From Vibrio diabolicus (GTDB lineage Bacteria; Pseudomonadota; Gammaproteobacteria; Enterobacterales; Vibrionaceae), in assembly GCA_001048675.1 (NCBI GenBank), contig CCKK01000023.1, forward strand, positions 124,001 through 188,000: a DNA stretch of 64,000 nt, given 5' to 3'. A program made the translations under genes and the position numbers. Positions 59,955 through 64,000 of the stretch are shown here, piece after piece; positions within the stretch are counted from its first letter, which is position 1; every line of letters starts with the position of its first letter. Below the pieces are notes generated by a model, which saw nothing but the letters and a program-made list of their open reading frames with translations, did not search any database and was not told the origin of the DNA.

Positions 59955-61835
59955 ATGACTGAACAATATAATGCTGGTGCCATTGAAGTACTGAATGGCT
60001 TAGAGCCAGTACGTCGCCGACCAGGGATGTATACGGATACAGCGCGCCCAAACCATTTGGGCCAAGAAGTTATCGACAACAGTGTCGACGAAGCGCTAGC
60101 CGGACATGCCTCAAAAGTACAAGTCATCCTACATGCCGACCAATCACTAGAAGTGATCGATGATGGTCGAGGCATGCCTGTTGATATCCACCCTGAAGAG
60201 AAAGTGTCAGGCGTAGAGTTAATCCTATGCAAGCTGCACGCAGGTGGTAAGTTCTCTAACAAAAACTACCAATTCTCTGGTGGTTTGCACGGGGTAGGTA
60301 TTTCGGTAGTAAACGCGTTGTCAAAACGCGTTGAAGTAACCGTTCGTCGTGATGGTCAAGTGTATGAAATTGCATTTGAGCACGGTGATAAAGTCTCTGA
60401 CCTGACCGTAACCGGCACGTGTGGTCGTCGCAATCGCGGTACCAGCGTGCATTTCTGGCCTGATGCGAAGTACTTCGATTCGGCTAACTTCTCTGTTACG
60501 CGCTTAGTCAATAATCTGCGCGCAAAAGCGGTTTTGTGTCCGGGTTTAGAAATTACATTAACCGACAAAGTTAATGGTAAAGACTATAAGTGGTACTACG
60601 AAGATGGTCTTAAAGACTATCTTGCGGAAGGCGTAAAAGGCTACCCAGTTATTCCTGAAGAACCATTTACTGGTGAGTTCTTGGCGGATACCGAAGCGGC
60701 AAACTGGGCGGTAATTTGGCAGCCAGAAGGTGGTGAGATGATCACCGAAAGCTACGTTAACCTGATCCCAACCGCTCAAGGTGGTACGCACGTTAATGGT
60801 CTACGCCAAGGCTTGTTAGAAGCGATGCGCGAATTCTGTGAGTTCCGTAATCTATTACCTCGTGGCGTGAAGCTAACGGGTGATGACGTTTTCGACCGCT
60901 GTTCTTACGTGTTGTCGGTTAAAATTCAAGATCCGCAATTTGCAGGCCAGACCAAAGAACGTCTGTCCTCTCGTCAAACCGCGGCATTTGTCTCTGGCGT
61001 AGTAAAAGATGCGTTCAGTCTTTGGTTGAACGAAAAGCCTCAGCTAGCAGAGCAATTGGCAGAAGTCTGTATCGCTAATGCGCACCGTCGTATGCGTGCA
61101 GCGAAAAAAGTCGTACGTAAGAAAGTGGCGTCCGGCCCGGCACTGCCAGGTAAGTTGACCGACTGTTCAGCACAGGACTTAAGTCGCACTGAAATCTTCT
61201 TTGTGGAGGGTGACTCTGCGGGTGGCTCGGCAAAACAGGCACGTGACCGTGAGTTCCAAGCCGTGATGCCACTGCGTGGTAAGATCTTGAACACGTGGGA
61301 AGTCTCTGCTGACCAAGTATTAGCATCTCAAGAAGTACACGATATTTCAGTGGCTTTGGGGATTGATCCTGACAGCGATAACCTTGAGGGGTTGCGCTAC
61401 GGTAAGATCTGTATCCTTGCCGATGCGGACTCGGATGGTCTTCACATCGCAACGCTGCTTTGTGCTCTATTTACTCGTCACTTCCGCGCACTAGTGGAAG
61501 CGGGTCATATCTATGTGGCGATGCCGCCTCTGTATCGAATCGACTGCGGGAAAGAAGTGTTCTACGCCCTCGATGACGATGAAAAAGATGGCATTTTAGA
61601 GCGCTTGTCGAAGAAGAAAGCCAAAATCAACGTGCAACGATTCAAAGGTCTGGGTGAGATGAACCCACTTCAGTTGCGTGAAACCACTATGGATCCGAAC
61701 ACGCGTCGCTTAGTGCAGCTAACCATTGACGACTCTACGGCGACCATGGAAATGATGGACATGCTGCTAGGTAAAAAGCGTGCAGATGACCGTCGTTCTT
61801 GGCTACAAAACAACGGCGACTTGGCAGAGGTGTAA
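59955..61835 (+). CDS. parE: DNA topoisomerase IV subunit B
   Basis: ATPase subunit of topoisomerase IV, which decatenates daughter chromosomes. It has 626 residues. The GHKL ATPase has MTEQYNAGAIEVLNGLEPVRRRPGMYTD, VIDDGRGMPVDIHPEEK and GGLHGVGISVVNALS. The TOPRIM domain has FVEGDSAGGSAKQARDRE and ILADADSDGLHIATLL, and the C-terminus has FKGLGEMNPLQLRETTMDP. parC follows after three bases, so the two are co-translated. The ATPase and TOPRIM motifs are intact. Confidence 0.97.
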   Translation: MTEQYNAGAIEVLNGLEPVRRRPGMYTDTARPNHLGQEVIDNSVDEALAGHASKVQVILHADQSLEVIDDGRGMPVDIHPEEKVSGVELILCKLHAGGKFSNKNYQFSGGLHGVGISVVNALSKRVEVTVRRDGQVYEIAFEHGDKVSDLTVTGTCGRRNRGTSVHFWPDAKYFDSANFSVTRLVNNLRAKAVLCPGLEITLTDKVNGKDYKWYYEDGLKDYLAEGVKGYPVIPEEPFTGEFLADTEAANWAVIWQPEGGEMITESYVNLIPTAQGGTHVNGLRQGLLEAMREFCEFRNLLPRGVKLTGDDVFDRCSYVLSVKIQDPQFAGQTKERLSSRQTAAFVSGVVKDAFSLWLNEKPQLAEQLAEVCIANAHRRMRAAKKVVRKKVASGPALPGKLTDCSAQDLSRTEIFFVEGDSAGGSAKQARDREFQAVMPLRGKILNTWEVSADQVLASQEVHDISVALGIDPDSDNLEGLRYGKICILADADSDGLHIATLLCALFTRHFRALVEAGHIYVAMPPLYRIDCGKEVFYALDDDEKDGILERLSKKKAKINVQRFKGLGEMNPLQLRETTMDPNTRRLVQLTIDDSTATMEMMDMLLGKKRADDRRSWLQNNGDLAEV

Positions 61836-61838
61836 CGG

Positions 61839-64000
61839 ATGTCTACAGAAATTACCTACGATGGCGTCGAACAATTGCCAATGCGCAAGTTCACTGAAGA
61901 CGCTTATCTGAACTACTCGATGTACGTCATCATGGACCGCGCCTTGCCATACATTGGTGATGGCTTAAAGCCGGTTCAACGACGCATCATTTATGCGATG
62001 TCAGAGCTTGGTCTCTCTGCATCAGCAAAATACAAAAAATACTGCACGTACCGTTGGTGACGTGTTAGGTAAATACCATCCGCACGGTGATTCAGCGTGT
62101 TACGAAGCGATGGTATTGATGGCTCAGCCATTCTCTTACCGCTATCCATTAGTCGATGGTCAAGGTAACTGGGGTGCGCCAGATGACCCGAAATCATTCG
62201 CGGCAATGCGTTATACCGAAGCAAAACTGTCTAAGTTTGCTGAAGTATTGCTAGGCGAACTGGGCCAGGGTACGGTTGAATGGCAACCTAACTTTGATGG
62301 CACAATGAAAGAGCCACAAATGTTGCCAGCACGCCTGCCTCATATCCTGCTTAACGGTGTAACCGGTATTGCGGTTGGTATGGCAACAGACATCCCACCG
62401 CATAACGTTCGTGAAATCGCAGATGCGACTATTCATTTGATCGACAACCCGAAAGCAGAACTGCCGGACGTGATGCAATATGTTAAAGGTCCGGATTACC
62501 CAACAGAAGCAGAAATCATCTCGCCGCAAGCGGATATTGAGAAGATTTACCGCAACGGTCGCGGCAGCATCAAGATGCGCGCGGTGTGGCACAAAGAAGG
62601 TTCTGATATCGTTATCACCTCTCTGCCACACCAAGTATCGGGTGCAAAACTGCTTGAGCAAATCGCCAACCAGATGCGTGCGAAGAAGCTACCAATGGTT
62701 GACGATCTTCGTGACGAGTCGGATCACGAGAACCCAACGCGTATCGTTGTGGTACCTAAGTCAAACCGCGTCGATTGTGATTTGTTGATGAACCACTTGT
62801 TCGCATCAACGGATCTTGAGCGCAGTTACCGCGTTAACTTGAACATGATTGGTTTGGATAATCGTCCTCAAGTTAAAGGTCTGGTGCAAATTCTGTCAGA
62901 GTGGATTGAGTTCCGTCGTACGACCGTACGTCGCCGTCTACAACACCGCCTAGACAAAGTCATGGCTCGCTTACACATTTTGGAAGGTTTGTTGGTTGCT
63001 TACCTAAACCTAGATGAAGTGATTGAGATCATCCGTACTGAAGATGACCCTAAAGCGGTATTGATGGCACGTTTTGGTATTACCGATATCCAAGCGGATG
63101 CGATTCTAGACACCAAACTTCGTCACCTAGCCAAACTAGAAGAGATGAAGATCCGTGGTGAGCAAGACGAACTAGAGAAAGAGCGTGAGAAGCTAGAACT
63201 GCTACTCGGTTCTGAGCGTCGTCTAAACACACTACTGAAAAAAGAAATCAAAGCGGATGCTGAGAAATACGGTGATGACCGTCGATCTCCATTGGTTGAG
63301 CGTGCAGAAGCAAAAGCGCTTACTGAACGTGATCTTGTTCCAAGCGAACCAATCACGGTTGTGCTTTCTGAGAAAGGTTGGATTCGTCACGCGAAAGGCC
63401 ATGACGTAGATGCAGAAGGCCTGAACTATAAGTCGGGTGATAAATACTTAGCGCACGCACGAGGTAAGAGTAATCAGCCTGCGGTATTCCTAGGTAGTGA
63501 CGGTCGAAGTTACTCTCTGGAATCGCACTCGCTGCCTTCTGCTCGTAGTCAAGGTGAGCCGATTACCGGTCGTTTGAATATTACGGCTGGTAGCAGTATT
63601 CGCCAAGTGATCATGAGTGAAGAAGAGCAGCTGTGGCTGGTGGGCTCAGATGCAGGTTACGGCTTTGTATGTAAAGGCGCTGACTTGCTGTCTAAAAACC
63701 GCAGTGGTAAAGCGCTGGTCACTTTACCGGCTAACTCTGAGGTCATGACGCCAAAAGCGATTGAAGATTTAGATTCTGATGAAATCTTAGCAATTACTAA
63801 CCAAGGTCGCATGCTGCTGTTCCCAATCAAAGACCTGCCACAACTGGCGAAAGGTAAAGGGAATAAGATCATCAACATTCCTGCTGCTAAAGCAAAAGAG
63901 CGAGAAGAAGTACTATCTCACTTAATGTCTTTACCAAAAGGTGCATCGTTAACGTTGTACGCGGGTAAGCGAAAATTGGGTCTTAAACCGTCTGACCTTG
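61839..64000 (+). pseudogene. parC: Topoisomerase IV subunit A (parC) with an apparent +1 frameshift; 3' end beyond window
   Basis: DNA cleavage-rejoining subunit. Residues 1-67 read normally from the ATG at 61839. After the two AAA codons (62034-62039) the frame is lost: the next bases TACTGCACG should read TCTGCACGT. Removing one base at about 62041 restores K-K-S-A-R-T-V-G-D and an open frame to the end of the window, with no other break. As written the product stops at 73 residues, before the catalytic tyrosine (AAMRYTE). With the repair the protein is intact, and the quinolone-target residues read Ser85 and Glu89 (HPHGDSACYEAM), the wild-type state. Because parC is essential the likely explanation is a sequence error. 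About 30-35 C-terminal residues lie beyond base 64000. Confidence 0.85.

Noticed and set aside
59918..60262. 114-codon open frame on the minus strand opposite parE start
   Set aside because: Shadow of the conserved parE frame; no start signal.
62031..62060. Programmed ribosomal frameshifting at the A-rich site in parC
   Set aside because: Restoring the frame needs skipping one base (+1), whereas A-rich slippery sites favour -1 shifts; parC is not known to be recoded. A base-call error is simpler.
1..64000. Mobile island, prophage, CRISPR array or defence system
   Set aside because: No integrase, transposase, phage gene, direct-repeat array or restriction-type gene was found, and gene order is core-like.

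Overview
The window is chromosomal DNA of a gammaproteobacterium, almost certainly a Vibrio. The Harveyi clade (V. parahaemolyticus, V. alginolyticus and relatives) is the best guess from gene content and protein style; I could not run a search to fix the species. Every large gene reads as a normal chromosomal gene. I see no IS element, prophage, integron, CRISPR array, toxin-antitoxin pair or defence system.

Layout. 1-4.7 kb: 3' end of ilvH, a membrane-bound PAS-GGDEF diguanylate cyclase, a GntR regulator and pykF. 5.1-7.8 kb: a DeoR-type regulator followed by glmS. 8.0-10.6 kb: a small exported protein and an OmpR/EnvZ-type two-component pair. 10.6-18.2 kb: a glycerol/dihydroxyacetone module (gldA, dhaKLM, dhaR). 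18.3-22.1 kb: the mannitol operon mtlADR, on the minus strand. 22.7-28.3 kb: olsF (ornithine lipid synthase) and several envelope or lipoprotein genes, ending in a MetQ-like lipoprotein behind a MetJ-type operator. 28.5-33.4 kb: tRNA-Ile(CAU) and the macromolecular synthesis operon rpsU-yqeY-dnaG-rpoD, with tsaD divergent from it. 34.8-39.6 kb: an esterase, plsY, folB-folK, uppP and cca. 39.7-44.0 kb: gspA-gspB and ggt. 44.1-50.9 kb: a YgiM-like SH3 protein, a phosphate transporter with its DUF47 partner, ygiF, a potassium-type channel and a methyl-accepting protein. 51.0-64.0 kb: glnE, hldE, tolC (minus), nudF-yqiB-cpdA-yqiA-parE-parC. From rpoD to parC the neighbourhoods match the rpoD-parC part of the E. 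coli map in rearranged form, so this half is core genome. The dha and mtl blocks look like clade-specific metabolic insertions between glmS and olsF.

How genes work together. GldA oxidises glycerol to dihydroxyacetone, DhaKL phosphorylates it, and DhaM supplies the phosphate from PEP; two tandem palindromes between gldA and dhaK are the likely DhaR operators. MtlA, MtlD and MtlR import, oxidise and regulate mannitol, with a good CRP site upstream of mtlA. The nudF-parC group is a head-to-tail set joining nucleotide and cAMP hydrolysis to topoisomerase IV.

Main surprises. parC carries a one-base insertion near codon 68 that destroys the frame of an essential gene, most likely a sequence error. 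DhaM carries a complete Enzyme I module. A MetJ-like triple box precedes an orphan metQ. A REPIN-like pair of hairpins lies between uppP and cca, and a 17-bp perfect inverted repeat lies between plsY and folB. A terminator is embedded in the coding 3' end of the channel gene. I found no convincing undescribed multi-gene system.
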